Assembly (NCBI GenBank): GCA_900553835.1
Contig: USFF01000003.1
Location: 7,192 to 71,191, forward strand
DNA from: an uncultured Mycoplasmatota bacterium
GTDB lineage: Bacteria > Bacillota_I > Bacilli_A > RF39 > UBA660
DNA length: 64,000 nucleotides
Direction of reading: 5' to 3'
Position numbers and translations under genes: made by a program. Positions 45,773 to 56,074 of this stretch are shown in pieces. How positions within the stretch are numbered: position 1 is the stretch's first letter; each line of letters begins with the position of its first letter. The notes beneath the pieces were generated by a model. That model saw nothing but the letters and a program-made list of their open reading frames with translations. It was not told the DNA's origin and made no database searches.

Positions 45773-45797
45773 TTAGATAGATTTTAAACTATAAAAA

Positions 45798-45826
45798 TTG
45801 ATTGTAAGTTGTTTATTTGATATAAT
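45798..45826 (+). promoter_or_regulatory. Promoter of the SRP RNA gene
   Basis: TTGATT (45798-45803), a 17-base spacer and TATAAT (45821-45826), seven bases before the predicted RNA start. Confidence 0.85.
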
Positions 45827-45832
45827 CTAGTT

Positions 45833-45909
45833 GTGCAACAAATGGCATAGAAACAGGTCAGGACTGGAAAGTAGCAGCTTTAATATTAACCATTTGTGTG
45901 CACTTTTTT
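45833..45909 (+). ncRNA. ffs: Small signal recognition particle RNA (4.5S-like)
   Basis: The conserved domain IV is visible: AGGTCAGGACTGGAAAGTAGCAGC (given as parts: GTCAGG, the GGAA tetraloop, AGCAGC). The outer stem GTGCAACAAATGG (45833 on) pairs with CCATTTGTGTGCAC (45890-45903), and a T run (45904-45910) ends it. At about 75 bases it is only helix 8, with no Alu domain, much shorter than the 270-base Bacillus scRNA. It binds Ffh for co-translational targeting. In Bacillus scr also lies between tadA and dnaX; here it precedes tadA. Confidence 0.9.
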
Positions 45910-45921
45910 TAAGGAGATAAC

Positions 45922-46332
45922 ATGAATAGTGAAGATAAATATTATAAAATTTTATTTAAATTAGCTTTAAAAGCTTATAAAAAAAATGAAGTACCGGTGG
46001 CATCTATAGTGGTTAGAAATGGTGAAATTATTTCAAAGGCTTATAATAAGCGCTATAATACGCATAATCCACTAAATCATGCTGAAATAATTGCTATTAA
46101 AACTGCATGCAAACGATTGAAAACGTGGAAATTAGATGATTGTGATATTTATGTAACTTTAAAACCTTGTAAAATGTGCTGTGAAGTAATTAAACAGTCT
46201 AGGATACATAATGTTTATTTTTTTACTGATAATACAAAAGATATTAACTTTAAAACTAATTTTATTAAATTAGGAGATAAAGACAAAACGTTTTCAAAGT
46301 TATTAACAATTTTTTTTGAAAAATTAAGATAA
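45922..46332 (+). CDS. tadA: tRNA-specific adenosine deaminase
   Basis: 136 residues. Converts A34 to inosine in the tRNA-Arg(ACG) wobble position. Zinc site: NHAEIIAI (HAE with the proton-shuttling Glu) and LKPCKMCCEVI (PCxxC). AAGGAG, the first bases after the SRP RNA T run, is its ribosome site. Confidence 0.92.
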   Translation: MNSEDKYYKILFKLALKAYKKNEVPVASIVVRNGEIISKAYNKRYNTHNPLNHAEIIAIKTACKRLKTWKLDDCDIYVTLKPCKMCCEVIKQSRIHNVYFFTDNTKDINFKTNFIKLGDKDKTFSKLLTIFFEKLR

Positions 46333-46386
46333 AAAGGTATATTTATATATTTATAAATGTTATAATTTTTTTGTATGGAGGTATTT

Positions 46387-48066
46387 ATGTCGTATACTGC
46401 TTTATATAGAAAATATAGGCCTCAAAACTTTAAAAATGTTGTTGGGCAGGATATTGTAGTTGATGTATTAAAAAACTCAATTATTAACAAAAAAATTTCT
46501 CATGCTTATTTATTTACTGGCCCTAGAGGTACAGGTAAAACAAGCATTGCTAAAATTTTTGCACATGCTGTAAACTGTGAAAATTTTAAAAGTGATATTT
46601 GTAATGAATGTAATTCTTGTATTTATTTAAGTACAAATGACAGTGACATTATTGAAATCGATGCTGCTAGTAATAATGGCGTTGATGAAATTAGAACATT
46701 AAGAGAAAATGTTAAATTAATGCCAGCATTCTGTAGATATAAAATATATATTATTGATGAAGTTCATATGTTATCTATAGGAGCTTTTAATGCTTTGTTA
46801 AAGACACTTGAGGAGCCTCCTAAACATGTTATATTTATTTTAGCTACAACTGAACCTAGTAAGATACCTTTAACAATATTGTCTAGATGTCAAAGATTTG
46901 ATTTTAAGAAAATTTCTATTGAAGACTTGATTTCAAGATTAAAATATATTATAGGGTGTGAAGACAGACATATTTCAGATGAAGTATTAAAGAAAATCGC
47001 GGAAAATTCAGATGGAGGGCTAAGAGATGCAATTAATTTACTTGATCAAACCCTATCTTTACCAGATGATTTGATTTCAGAAAGTGAAATTGATAAACTT
47101 TCTGGAAACATTCCTAAGGATTTTATTAATAAACTTGTTGATGTTATATTTACGGCAAATTATGTGGAATTTTTATCAGTAAGTGAACATATTTCTGAAA
47201 ATAGTTATAACTTTACAAATATAATTGATTTTATTTTGGTTTTTTTAAGAGATTATAGTATAAATTTGACGGTTTCCAATTATTTTGAGGCTGAGTATAA
47301 AAATTATTTATCTAAATATTCTTTTAAAATTGAGGAATTGACTAGATTTACTAAAATTCTTAATGATTTATCAAATGAATTAAAAAAATCAAATAATCAA
47401 AAAATGGTTTTTGATATTTATATGTTTGAATTGATGAATAATATTCAAGTTAAGAAAGTTATCAACAGTTCTAAACCAATTGATAACATTCGAAATGATG
47501 CATCAGGCATTATTGACAAAGAAACTGATGATGTTGTTCAAACTGATGAAACTTTAAGCACAACTGAGCATATTGTAAGAGATGATGTTAGCAGTAAATT
47601 TTTTGAGGAAATTCAAAAAGTAAGAATAAATAATGTATTAGCAGAGGCTGATAAAAATATTTTGATGGCTATCAATAATAAATATGATAAAATTAATGAT
47701 TATTTATCAAGTCAAACTTATAATATTGTGGCAAGTTTGCTGTTGTCGGGCAAAGTTGTTGTTGCATCGTCAAAATATTTATTATTTGCATTTAATAGTG
47801 ATTCTGATTTAATAAAGTTTAATCATAAAATAAATCAAATAGAAACTTTTGTTAAAGAACTTTTTGATACTTCTTATAAAGTTATCGGACTTACAAAGAC
47901 TGATTGGGAAAAATGTAAAAATAGTTATATAAATAACAAAAAAAATAATATTAGGTATGTATTTATTGATGAAAATGATGTAAAATTAGAAGAGGTGGAT
48001 AACCACGCTGAGTTTGAAGGCGATGCATTAAATATTTTTGGTGATGACACAGTTAGTGTTAAGTGA
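46387..48066 (+). CDS. dnaX: DNA polymerase III gamma/tau subunit
   Basis: 559 residues. Clamp-loader AAA+ ATPase: Walker A GPRGTGKTSIAK, a four-Cys zinc module (CENFKSDICNECNSC), Walker B IIDEVHML and LKTLEEPP with SRC. The C-terminal half is the tau-like helical part. The start at 46387 follows GGAGG by five bases; the ATG at 46375 overlaps that site. No obvious slippery A-run for a gamma form was seen in the middle of the gene. Confidence 0.95.
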   Translation: MSYTALYRKYRPQNFKNVVGQDIVVDVLKNSIINKKISHAYLFTGPRGTGKTSIAKIFAHAVNCENFKSDICNECNSCIYLSTNDSDIIEIDAASNNGVDEIRTLRENVKLMPAFCRYKIYIIDEVHMLSIGAFNALLKTLEEPPKHVIFILATTEPSKIPLTILSRCQRFDFKKISIEDLISRLKYIIGCEDRHISDEVLKKIAENSDGGLRDAINLLDQTLSLPDDLISESEIDKLSGNIPKDFINKLVDVIFTANYVEFLSVSEHISENSYNFTNIIDFILVFLRDYSINLTVSNYFEAEYKNYLSKYSFKIEELTRFTKILNDLSNELKKSNNQKMVFDIYMFELMNNIQVKKVINSSKPIDNIRNDASGIIDKETDDVVQTDETLSTTEHIVRDDVSSKFFEEIQKVRINNVLAEADKNILMAINNKYDKINDYLSSQTYNIVASLLLSGKVVVASSKYLLFAFNSDSDLIKFNHKINQIETFVKELFDTSYKVIGLTKTDWEKCKNSYINNKKNNIRYVFIDENDVKLEEVDNHAEFEGDALNIFGDDTVSVK

Positions 48067-48081
48067 TAGGAGGATGAAATT

Positions 48082-48375
48082 ATGAACATGCAAAATTTAA
48101 TGGCTCAAGCGCAAAAAGTGCAAAGAGAGTTAGAAAAGGCTAATAATGAAATTGAAAATTCGTTATTTGAAGGTGTAAGCGGTGCAGTAAAAATAACTTT
48201 AACCGGAAAAAATCAAATTACAAAAGCGGAAATTATAGATGAAGAAATTTTAAAAGATAAAGATATGCTTGAAGATATGGTAATGGTTGCTGTTAATGAT
48301 GCTCTTAATAAATTAATGAGTACAAAAGAACAAAAAATGGGCAAGTATACTAATGGTTTTGGGGGATTGTTTTAA
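48082..48375 (+). CDS. ebfC: YbaB/EbfC nucleoid-associated protein
   Basis: 97 residues: NMQNLMAQAQKVQRELEK (N-terminal helix) and VKITLTGKNQITKAEI in the central sheet. It forms tweezer-like dimers that bind DNA. It sits between dnaX and recR, as in almost all bacteria. AGGAGG lies upstream. Confidence 0.94.
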   Translation: MNMQNLMAQAQKVQRELEKANNEIENSLFEGVSGAVKITLTGKNQITKAEIIDEEILKDKDMLEDMVMVAVNDALNKLMSTKEQKMGKYTNGFGGLF

Positions 48376-48378
48376 ATA

Positions 48379-48978
48379 ATGATTTATCCAGAGGAATTTG
48401 AAAAATTGAAAGATAGTTTTCAATTATTTTCTGGGGTTGGTGAGAAATCAGCCGAAAGATTTGTATATGATGTTAATTCAATTGACATGGATAAAATTGA
48501 GGAATTTGCACATAACCTCATTAATTTTAAGAATAATATCGGTAAGTGTGTTGTATGCGGTCATATTAGTAACGCTGATAAGTGTAGTATTTGTGCTTCA
48601 GAGACTAGAGACCAATCTACAATTTGTGTTGTAGAAGATTCAAAAAGTGTATTTATGTTTGAAAAAACTGGTAAATATAGAGGGTTATATCATGTTTTAG
48701 GTGGTTTAATATCCCCTATTGATGAAGTAAACCCTGAAGATATTAATATATATTCTCTTATTAACAATAGAATTGATGAGAAAGTAAAAGAGATTATTAT
48801 TGCCTTAAAACCTTCAGTTGAAGGTGAAATGACATCTTTGTATATACAAAAGTTACTTGAAAATAAAAATTTAAAAGTATCTAGACTTTCATATGGAATA
48901 CCGATGGGAGCTGATATAGAATATTTAGATCCCTTAACAATTATGAGGGCTATAGAGGATAGAAAAATGTTGTCATAA
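48379..48978 (+). CDS. recR: Recombination protein RecR
   Basis: 199 residues. HhH motif near FSGVGEKSAERFVYD, a four-Cys zinc finger (CVVCGHISNADKCSIC), and TOPRIM from TICVVEDSKSV. It works with RecF and RecO to load RecA on gapped DNA. Only three bases after ebfC. Confidence 0.96.
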   Translation: MIYPEEFEKLKDSFQLFSGVGEKSAERFVYDVNSIDMDKIEEFAHNLINFKNNIGKCVVCGHISNADKCSICASETRDQSTICVVEDSKSVFMFEKTGKYRGLYHVLGGLISPIDEVNPEDINIYSLINNRIDEKVKEIIIALKPSVEGEMTSLYIQKLLENKNLKVSRLSYGIPMGADIEYLDPLTIMRAIEDRKMLS

Positions 48979-49017
48979 AGTGCGAATAATTTTAATACTA
49001 TTTTGCAGGAGGGTGCA

Positions 49018-49200
49018 ATGCAAATTATAGTATTTTTAGTAAAAAGATTAGTTATGGCTATTTGTGTGTTATATGCCTTTGATTTAATAACTTCAGGGGC
49101 GGGTATAATGATTCCAATTAATTTTGTTTCTATTTCGTATGTAGCAATTTTGGGGATACCAGCTATTATTGGATTAGTTATTTTAGAAAAAATGATTTAA
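49018..49200 (+). CDS. bofA: BofA-like sigma-K checkpoint protein
   Basis: 60 residues, two hydrophobic helices with a short polar middle (IPINFVSISYVAILGIPAIIGL). The PxN and LGIPG-like segments and the position after recR match BofA, which in Bacillus inhibits SpoIVFB and so delays pro-sigma-K processing in the mother cell. GGAGGGTGCA selects the ATG at 49018. Identification rests on short motifs plus order. Confidence 0.8.
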   Translation: MQIIVFLVKRLVMAICVLYAFDLITSGAGIMIPINFVSISYVAILGIPAIIGLVILEKMI

Positions 49201-49219
49201 GTAGTTATAGGAGACGGTT

Positions 49220-50059
49220 ATGAGTAGAGATTTGGATAAGTATTTTTTTGAAAGAGATAGGCAAAATAAAATTAGCCATGCTTTTTTGTTATATAATTCT
49301 ACTTATTCAAAGATTCAGAGTGAATTATCTTTGGTTATTAGTAAATATATTTTAAAAAGCAATACTGTTACTAATTGTGATGATGTTATTATTATAAGAC
49401 CTGAAACAGATAAGATAGTTAAAGAGCAAATATCTAATCTTCAGGTAAGATTAAAGTCTAAATCTCAATATAATGAATCAAGAGTTTACATAATTGATGG
49501 CGCTGAAAAAATGAATGATTATGCAGCTAATTCTTTATTAAAATTTTTAGAAGAACCAGAGAATGGAATATTTGCTTTTTTAGTTACATCTAATATTGAA
49601 AATGTGTTACCTACTATTAAATCAAGGTGTCAATTGATAAAAGTTAATGATAATATTTCATTTAATATTGATGATTTAAATGAGGAACTTGTTAGAAAAG
49701 TGATATTATTTGCTAAATGTTTAAGTGAAAAAAAAATAGGAACGATGGCATATTTACAAAATTTTATTGATAAAAAGCAGGAAAAGTGTGATATAATAAA
49801 ATTGCTGGAGATTCTCCAATATTTTTACTATGATGTAATTAATTATAAAATTAAAGGAGATTATAGTTATTTTCATAGATTTAACGAAGATATAATATAT
49901 ATAAGCAGTTTAACAAATCTAAATGATTTAGTGAATAAAATGATTGTTTTAAATGCTGCATCTAGTAATTTGAAATATAATTTAAATATTAATTTGTTTT
50001 TCGATAAGTTAGTAATTGATTTGGTTGGTGATAAAAATGAACAACATAGTAGCAGTTAG
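49220..50059 (+). CDS. holB: DNA polymerase III delta-prime subunit
   Basis: 279 residues; clamp-loader subunit. VYIIDGAEKMNDYAANSLLKFLEEP and TIKSRCQLI are the AAA+ Walker B/sensor segments. The P-loop is degenerate (no GxxGxGK near residue 30), as is normal for delta-prime. It overlaps ricT by 23 bases. Confidence 0.92.
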   Translation: MSRDLDKYFFERDRQNKISHAFLLYNSTYSKIQSELSLVISKYILKSNTVTNCDDVIIIRPETDKIVKEQISNLQVRLKSKSQYNESRVYIIDGAEKMNDYAANSLLKFLEEPENGIFAFLVTSNIENVLPTIKSRCQLIKVNDNISFNIDDLNEELVRKVILFAKCLSEKKIGTMAYLQNFIDKKQEKCDIIKLLEILQYFYYDVINYKIKGDYSYFHRFNEDIIYISSLTNLNDLVNKMIVLNAASSNLKYNLNINLFFDKLVIDLVGDKNEQHSSS

Positions 50060-50849
50060 TTTTAAAGAAAATGGTAAACTTTATTTTTTTGATGGTGGAA
50101 AAATAAAACTAAATGAAAATACTTTTGTTGTTGTTGAAACAGAAAGAGGTTTACAGTTAGGTAAAGTGATAGTTAACAAAATTCGAAATGTTGAGCATCT
50201 AGATGATATGAAAAAAATTATTAGAATAGCCGACTCAAAGGACACTAAACGCTTTGAAATTAATAAAAAAGATGCTTATAATGCTATGGTTAAAGCTAGA
50301 AACTTAGCAGAAAAGTATTCTTTAAATATGAATATTGTTGATGCCTCGTATACTTTAGATAGAAGTCAATTAATTTTCTTTTTCTTGTCTGATCAAAGAG
50401 TGGATTTTAGAGACTTGGCAAAGGATTTAGCTGCTGTATATAAGACAAGAATTGAACTTAGACAAATTGGAGTAAGGGATAAAGCAAAAGATGTTGGTGG
50501 TATTGGTCAGTGTGGTAAAGTTTTATGTTGTGCTAGTTTTTTACATCAATTTCCTGAATCTGTATCAATCAATATGGCAAAAAATCAAAATTTAACTTTG
50601 AATCCAACAAAAATTAATGGCCAGTGTGGAAGACTTCTTTGTTGTTTGACTTACGAAGATGATATTTATACAGAAAATAGAGAAGGTATGCCGCTTATCG
50701 GAGATAAAGTGAAAACAGAAAAGGGCGAAGGCACTGTTATTTCTGTAGATGTTTTAAAAAGGTCTTACGTTGTTAACGTAGAAGCTGAAGGAAAAGTGGT
50801 AGTTAATTTAGGAAGTAAATGTGATGAATGTGGAAAATGTAATAAATGA
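50037..50849 (+). CDS. ricT: RicT/YaaT, PSP1-domain protein
   Basis: 270 residues. The PSP1 core holds paired cysteines in IGQCGKVLCCASFL and INGQCGRLLCCLTYE, plus CDECGKC at the very end. In Bacillus, RicT with RicA and RicF binds iron-sulphur clusters, directs RNase Y processing, and supports Spo0A phosphorylation, competence and biofilm. The last point fits with comK and Spo0A boxes in this window. ATG 50037 is the conserved start. Confidence 0.92.
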   Translation: MNNIVAVSFKENGKLYFFDGGKIKLNENTFVVVETERGLQLGKVIVNKIRNVEHLDDMKKIIRIADSKDTKRFEINKKDAYNAMVKARNLAEKYSLNMNIVDASYTLDRSQLIFFFLSDQRVDFRDLAKDLAAVYKTRIELRQIGVRDKAKDVGGIGQCGKVLCCASFLHQFPESVSINMAKNQNLTLNPTKINGQCGRLLCCLTYEDDIYTENREGMPLIGDKVKTEKGEGTVISVDVLKRSYVVNVEAEGKVVVNLGSKCDECGKCNK

Positions 50850-51552
50850 TTTAGTCGGATATCATAATTTGAAAATAGTTCAAAATACTAAATATTTTAA
50901 TTTTAGCTTGGAGTCAGTATTGGTTCCAAGATTTTGTAATTTAAAGAAGAATATGAAAATAATAGATTTTTGTACTGGGAATGCTCCTATTCCATTGATT
51001 CTTAGTACATTAACTAATTCTAATATTATAGGTGTTGAAATTCAAAAAGAAGTATTTGAACTTGCTGTTCAATCTATTGAACTCAATAATCTTGAAGATA
51101 GAGTGAAAATTTTAAATATGGATGTGAAAAATCTAAGTGAAGTGTTTGAAACAGATACATTTGATTTAATTACTTGTAATCCACCATATTTTAAGGTTGT
51201 TGAATCTAGTAATTTAAATGATAATGAGATTAAAACTAATGCTAGACATGAAACTCTAATTGATTTAAAGGATATTTTAAGTGTTTGTAAAAAACTTTTA
51301 AAAAATAATGCCTCTTTAGTAATGGTTCATAGAACCGAGAGAGTAACTGAAATTCTAACTAAAATGAAGGAATATAATTTGGAGCCTAAAAGAATTAGAT
51401 TTATTTATCCTAAAATGGGAGAAAATTCTAATTTAGTTTTGATAGAAGCAAGGAAAAATGGTAAAATAGGAGCGAAAGTATTGCCTCCATTATATTGTCA
51501 TAATAAAGATGGATCATATACTGAAGAAGTACTTAGAATGTTTGAGAGGTGA
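50824..51552 (+). CDS. tRNA1(Val) adenine-37 N6-methyltransferase-like protein
   Basis: About 242 residues, Rossmann methyltransferase: IIDFCTGNAPIPL (SAM), then LITCNPPYFK (N6-adenine NPPY). Matches the YabB/TrmN6 family. It overlaps the ricT end by 26 bases; GTG (50821) and ATG (50824) are adjacent candidate starts. Confidence 0.86.
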   Translation: MNVENVINDLVGYHNLKIVQNTKYFNFSLESVLVPRFCNLKKNMKIIDFCTGNAPIPLILSTLTNSNIIGVEIQKEVFELAVQSIELNNLEDRVKILNMDVKNLSEVFETDTFDLITCNPPYFKVVESSNLNDNEIKTNARHETLIDLKDILSVCKKLLKNNASLVMVHRTERVTEILTKMKEYNLEPKRIRFIYPKMGENSNLVLIEARKNGKIGAKVLPPLYCHNKDGSYTEEVLRMFER

Positions 51553-51559
51553 GAAAAAC

Positions 51560-52423
51560 ATGATACAAAGAAGTTATTTAGATAGTAAATCAAATTGTTA
51601 TATAATTCCTACACCAATTGGAAATATGGAAGATATTACTTTGAGAGCAATTAGGCTTCTAAAGAAAGTTGATGCTATTTTTGCTGAAGATACTAGGGTT
51701 ACTCAAAATTTACTTACTAATTTAAAAATTAAAAATAAAATTTATCAGTGTCAAAAATTTAATGAAATAAAAGCTAGCAAACTTATGATTAAATTGCTTA
51801 ATGAAGGCAAGAATATAGCTGTTGTAACAGATAGAGGGACTCCATTAATAAGTGATCCTGGGTATGTGGCACTTAAAAGTGTTGTTAAAGAAGGTTATAA
51901 TATTATTGCTTTGCCAGGCGCTAGTGCTTTACTCCCGGCAATTAATATGTCTAATTTAGATCAAGACAAATTTTTATTTTATGGATTTTTAGATTCTAAA
52001 GAATCGGCATTAATTAAAGAACTTGAAAGCATAAAAGATTTAAAGTTTACAATTATTTTATATGAAGCACCACATAGACTTTATAAAACTTTACAAAATG
52101 TCTTAAAAATATTGGGAAATAGGCAGATTAGTATTTCCCGGGAAATAACTAAACTTCATGAAGAGGTTTTTAGGGGAAGCGTTTTGGAAGCTTTGGATAA
52201 CTATAAAGGTGATGTTAAAGGTGAAATAGTTATTGTAATAGAAAAAGGAAATACTACAAATAATATTGATGATGCTTATTTAAAATGTGTAGAACTTGTT
52301 TCTTTAGGAATGTCTAGTAAAAATGCTATTAAGTATATTTCTAGAGAATTGGGCGTTAGTAAAAATGAACTTTATGATATGTATGAGGTGAAGAAAAATG
52401 AAACTGATAGTGGGATTAGGTAA
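51560..52423 (+). CDS. rsmI: 16S rRNA (cytidine-1402-2'-O)-methyltransferase
   Basis: 287 residues. Opens NCYIIPTPIGNMEDITLRA; AEDTRVT, DRGTPLISDPG and LPGASALLPA are SAM-site segments of the tetrapyrrole-methylase fold. GAGGTGAG lies before 51560. A perfect Noc site lies inside the coding sequence (52133-52146). It overlaps pth by 26 bases. The GIY-YIG gene yazA, usual in this place in Bacillus, is missing. Confidence 0.94.
   Translation: MIQRSYLDSKSNCYIIPTPIGNMEDITLRAIRLLKKVDAIFAEDTRVTQNLLTNLKIKNKIYQCQKFNEIKASKLMIKLLNEGKNIAVVTDRGTPLISDPGYVALKSVVKEGYNIIALPGASALLPAINMSNLDQDKFLFYGFLDSKESALIKELESIKDLKFTIILYEAPHRLYKTLQNVLKILGNRQISISREITKLHEEVFRGSVLEALDNYKGDVKGEIVIVIEKGNTTNNIDDAYLKCVELVSLGMSSKNAIKYISRELGVSKNELYDMYEVKKNETDSGIR
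52133..52146. promoter_or_regulatory. Noc-binding site inside rsmI
   Basis: ATTTCCCGGGAAAT, identical to the copy at 33920 (both have flanking T and A). It encodes the Ser-Arg-Glu of ISREI in the protein. Confidence 0.8.
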
Positions 52424-52937
52424 TCCTGGTAAGGAATATGAAAATACAAGGCATAATGTTGGCTTTATGGCACTTGATAATTATGTTAAAGACACTTTCA
52501 AACAAAAAGATAATTATTTGTATATTCAAAAAGTAATTAATGGAGAAAAATGTATATTTGTTAAACCTTTAACTTATATGAATGAAAGTGGGCTTGCTGT
52601 TAAAAAAGTTATGAGTTACTTTAATATAAACATTGAAGATATGCTCGTTATTTATGATGATGTTGATTTTGAAGTTGGTACTTTTAAACTTAAAAGTACT
52701 GGTTCTTCAGGTGGACATAATGGTATCAAGAGCATAATTAAATATGTACAGGCAGAAAATTTTCAAAGGATAAGAATAGGTATTTCTAAACCAAAATATG
52801 ATATGATAAATTATGTGCTTGGTAAATTTACAAAAGAAGAAATGGAAAAATTAAATATTGTTTTTACTACTATTAATAACATTTTAAATGATTTTCCTGC
52901 TGTACAATTTGATAAATTAATGAGTAAATATAATTAG
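52398..52937 (+). CDS. pth: Peptidyl-tRNA hydrolase
   Basis: 179 residues. IVGLGNPGKEYENTRHNVGF holds the catalytic His; KPLTYMNESG and SSGGHNGIKSI are substrate-site motifs. Releases peptidyl-tRNA dropped from ribosomes. GAGGTGAAG precedes the ATG, and the gene is translationally coupled to rsmI. Confidence 0.95.
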   Translation: MKLIVGLGNPGKEYENTRHNVGFMALDNYVKDTFKQKDNYLYIQKVINGEKCIFVKPLTYMNESGLAVKKVMSYFNINIEDMLVIYDDVDFEVGTFKLKSTGSSGGHNGIKSIIKYVQAENFQRIRIGISKPKYDMINYVLGKFTKEEMEKLNIVFTTINNILNDFPAVQFDKLMSKYN

Positions 52938-52945
52938 GAGGAGAA

Positions 52946-55900
52946 ATGTTAGACGGAATTTTTAAAATACATTTAAAAGATAAATTAAAAATTTCTATAA
53001 CTAATAATGAGATATACAATCAGTTTATTTTATATCTTTATTCTAAGGTGGATAATGGTATTGTTTTAGTTACCCCAACTTTAACTGAAGCTAATAATTT
53101 ATACTCTAGGTTAAGTTATTATTTAAAAGACAATGTTTTTATTTTTCCAGATGATGACTACCTTACTAAAAAAGCAATAGTTTCATCACCAGAATTTATG
53201 TATATGCGTCTTAAGTTTTTAAATAACTTTAATAGTAAATCAAATAAAATTCTTATTTGTCATACTAACAGTTATTTAAAAAAATTATTACCTAAAAATG
53301 AATTGACAAATGTAACATTAAATATTACATTAAAATCAAAGATAGATAGAGAAATATTAATAAATAAATTAAATAAAGCAGGTTATAGAAGAGAGAGTAT
53401 TGTTACTAACACTGGAGAATTCAGTGTTAGGGGTTTTGTTGTGGATGTTTTTCCTATATTTGAAGAGCATCCTTATAGGATTGAATTTTTTGATGATGAT
53501 GTTGACGAAGTTAAGATTTTTGATGAAAATACACAGAAATCTATTAAGTCAGTTGACGAAGTAATTATAAAACCTGTAATTGATGAATATGATAATGCCA
53601 ATAGTTCAGTGCTAGATTATTTTGATAATCCGTTGGTCATTTATCATGATTATGATTCCATTATTAAAGTATTTAATAGTATAAAAGAACAACTAAATTA
53701 TTATGGAGATGTTGATGTCTTATTTAATTTGGATGATTTGAAATCTGAGCATTCTATTTTCTTTGATACTACTAATAATCTTGATTATGATTATTCTATC
53801 ACCGCTGAAGCTATTACATCATATAATAATGATTTTAATAAATTTAATAGTGATCTTTTAAGGGATAATACTTTCCTTTGTTCAACTGATAACATTTTTA
53901 TTTCTAAGCTTAATGCTCCTAAAGAAAAAATTATAAAAAAAGATTTACTTAATGGTTTTATTTATAACAATATTACATATTTATCTAAAAATGACCTAAA
54001 TTTAAATGTACAGAAAATAAGGTATGATACTGGTTATAAAATGGGTAAAAAGATTAACTCAATAGATAAATTAGAAATTGGAGACTATGTAGTACATAAA
54101 GCAAATGGTATAGGGGTTTACATGGGAATACAAACTATTATGAAAAATGGACTATTAAAAGACTATATTTTGCTACAATATAAAGGAAATGATAAATTAT
54201 ACATTCCAGTAGATGATGTCGATAAATTATATAAATATTCCTCAAAAGATGGTGCTAAGCCCGTTATACATAAACTTAATAGTTTGGAGTGGGAAAAAAC
54301 TAAATTAAAAATAAAAAAGAGAATTAAGGATATTAGTTCGGAATTAATTAAAATTTATAAAAATAGAAATATGTCTACTACCGAGCCATTTTTGTCAGAT
54401 ACACCTGAACAAGAGATCTTCGAAAATGAATTTATTTATGATGAAACAGCTGATCAATTAAAAACTTCTCTTGAAATTAAAAAAGATTTAGAAAGTACTA
54501 AACCTATGGATAGATTACTTTGTGGTGATGTTGGTTATGGCAAGACAGAAGTTATATTTAGAGCTATGTTTAAAGCTATTTCTAACAATAAACAGGTGAT
54601 GTATTTATGTCCTACTACTTTGCTTAGTTATCAACAATATATGTCTGCTTTAAATAGGTTTAAAAACCATGCAGTTAATTTTGCTTTGTTAAATAGGTAT
54701 ACTTCTTTAAAAGAAACAAAGGAAATTTTGGAAAAATTAAAAGAAGGAAAAATAGATGCTGTGTTTGGTACACATAGATTGTTAAGTAAGGATGTTGAGT
54801 TTAAAGATTTAGGTCTTTTAGTAATTGATGAGGAACAACGTTTTGGGGTTATGCATAAGGAAAAAATTAAAGAAATTAAATCAAACGTTCATGTTTTATC
54901 CGTTTCGGCTACACCTATTCCAAGGAGCTTACAAATGAGTTTAATTGGTGTAAGAGATCTTAGTTTAATTGAAACACCACCTAAGAATAAGTTTCCGGTT
55001 CAAACTTACGTTATTAATTATGATCCTTATATTTTAAGAGATGTTGTTTTAAAAGAAAAAGCTAGGGAAGGTCAAGTATTTATTTTATATAATAAAGTTG
55101 AAGATATGCCTAAATATGTGGAAAAATTATCTAATTTATTGCCTGAAGTTAGCATAAGGTATGCTCACGGAAAAATGAATAGAGATGAGATGCAAGATAT
55201 CGTTTATGATTTTGCTCTTGGTAAGTTTGATGTTCTTGTAAGCACTACTATAATAGAAAATGGTATTGATATTCCAAATGCTAATACAATGATTGTTATT
55301 GATGCTGATAGGTTTGGTTTATCACAGTTATACCAAATTAGAGGAAGAGTTGGAAGAGGCTCAAGGCAAGCTTATGCTTATTTAATGTATGATAAAAATA
55401 AGATTTTAGGAGAAACTGCACATAAAAGACTTGAAGCTATAAAAGAATTTACGTTACTTGGAAGTGGATATAAAATTGCTATGAGAGATTTAAGTATAAG
55501 AGGTGCAGGAGATTTACTTGGAAGTGAACAAGCAGGTTTTATAGATTCAGTAGGTGCTGAGATGTATATAGAGCTTATTAATGAAGAACTAAATAATGTT
55601 CCTGAAGAGAAAGAAGAGGAAAGTGTAAACATTTCAGATGTAAGTAACCATATTAGTGAAAATTATTCAGACGAAGACGCTGTAATTATTGAATTACATA
55701 AATTAATTAGTACTATAAACTCTTCTAAAGAATTTGATGAAGTTTATGAGACTATACAAGATAGATTTGGATTTGTTACTGATGATTTAAGGAATTATAT
55801 GAAGCAAGAACTTTGTGAAAAATTAATTCAAAAGTTGAATTTAAAGATACTAATCAACGACAAAAATAAGATATCAATTAAATTAGATGAAAATTTTTAT

Positions 55901-56074
55901 CAAGGAATTAATATTGAAAAATTATTTATAGTTTCTACAGGTATTTCCACAAGATTTAATTTTTCTTATAATGGAAGTGCAATTATTATTTCGCTTAATA
56001 AAATTAATTTGGAAAGGCATTATATTAATTATATTTTAGATTTGTTGCTTTATTTAGATAATCAAAAAAAATAG
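52946..56074 (+). CDS. mfd: Transcription-repair coupling factor Mfd
   Basis: 1042 residues, slightly short of the 1150-1180 usual. A UvrB-like N-terminus (about 1-330), the RNA polymerase interaction domain ([17 protein letters not shown]), then the RecG-like translocase: Walker [30 protein letters not shown] and the QIRGRVGRG motif. It removes stalled polymerase and recruits UvrA. Eight bases after pth, with AGGAGG. fin, often between pth and mfd, is not present. Confidence 0.95.
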   Translation: MLDGIFKIHLKDKLKISITNNEIYNQFILYLYSKVDNGIVLVTPTLTEANNLYSRLSYYLKDNVFIFPDDDYLTKKAIVSSPEFMYMRLKFLNNFNSKSNKILICHTNSYLKKLLPKNELTNVTLNITLKSKIDREILINKLNKAGYRRESIVTNTGEFSVRGFVVDVFPIFEEHPYRIEFFDDDVDEVKIFDENTQKSIKSVDEVIIKPVIDEYDNANSSVLDYFDNPLVIYHDYDSIIKVFNSIKEQLNYYGDVDVLFNLDDLKSEHSIFFDTTNNLDYDYSITAEAITSYNNDFNKFNSDLLRDNTFLCSTDNIFISKLNAPKEKIIKKDLLNGFIYNNITYLSKNDLNLNVQKIRYDTGYKMGKKINSIDKLEIGDYVVHKANGIGVYMGIQTIMKNGLLKDYILLQYKGNDKLYIPVDDVDKLYKYSSKDGAKPVIHKLNSLEWEKTKLKIKKRIKDISSELIKIYKNRNMSTTEPFLSDTPEQEIFENEFIYDETADQLKTSLEIKKDLESTKPMDRLLCGDVGYGKTEVIFRAMFKAISNNKQVMYLCPTTLLSYQQYMSALNRFKNHAVNFALLNRYTSLKETKEILEKLKEGKIDAVFGTHRLLSKDVEFKDLGLLVIDEEQRFGVMHKEKIKEIKSNVHVLSVSATPIPRSLQMSLIGVRDLSLIETPPKNKFPVQTYVINYDPYILRDVVLKEKAREGQVFILYNKVEDMPKYVEKLSNLLPEVSIRYAHGKMNRDEMQDIVYDFALGKFDVLVSTTIIENGIDIPNANTMIVIDADRFGLSQLYQIRGRVGRGSRQAYAYLMYDKNKILGETAHKRLEAIKEFTLLGSGYKIAMRDLSIRGAGDLLGSEQAGFIDSVGAEMYIELINEELNNVPEEKEEESVNISDVSNHISENYSDEDAVIIELHKLISTINSSKEFDEVYETIQDRFGFVTDDLRNYMKQELCEKLIQKLNLKILINDKNKISIKLDENFYQGINIEKLFIVSTGISTRFNFSYNGSAIIISLNKINLERHYINYILDLLLYLDNQKK

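Larger units (their letters stand above)
45218..45797. other. Intergenic parS cluster (no gene)
   Basis: About 580 bases with no credible reading frame. It holds the gyrA terminator and five parS sites spaced about 141, 125, 87 and 183 bases apart in otherwise extremely AT-rich DNA. No other signal was recognised. Confidence 0.85.

Noticed and set aside
45218..45920. The gyrA-tadA gap as a second replication origin
   Set aside because: No exact DnaA boxes seen; the repeats are parS, and strand bias already places the origin at dnaA.
46375..48066. A gamma-form ribosomal frameshift in dnaX
   Set aside because: No A-rich slippery heptamer with a following stop in the right frame was evident near the end of the ATPase domains.
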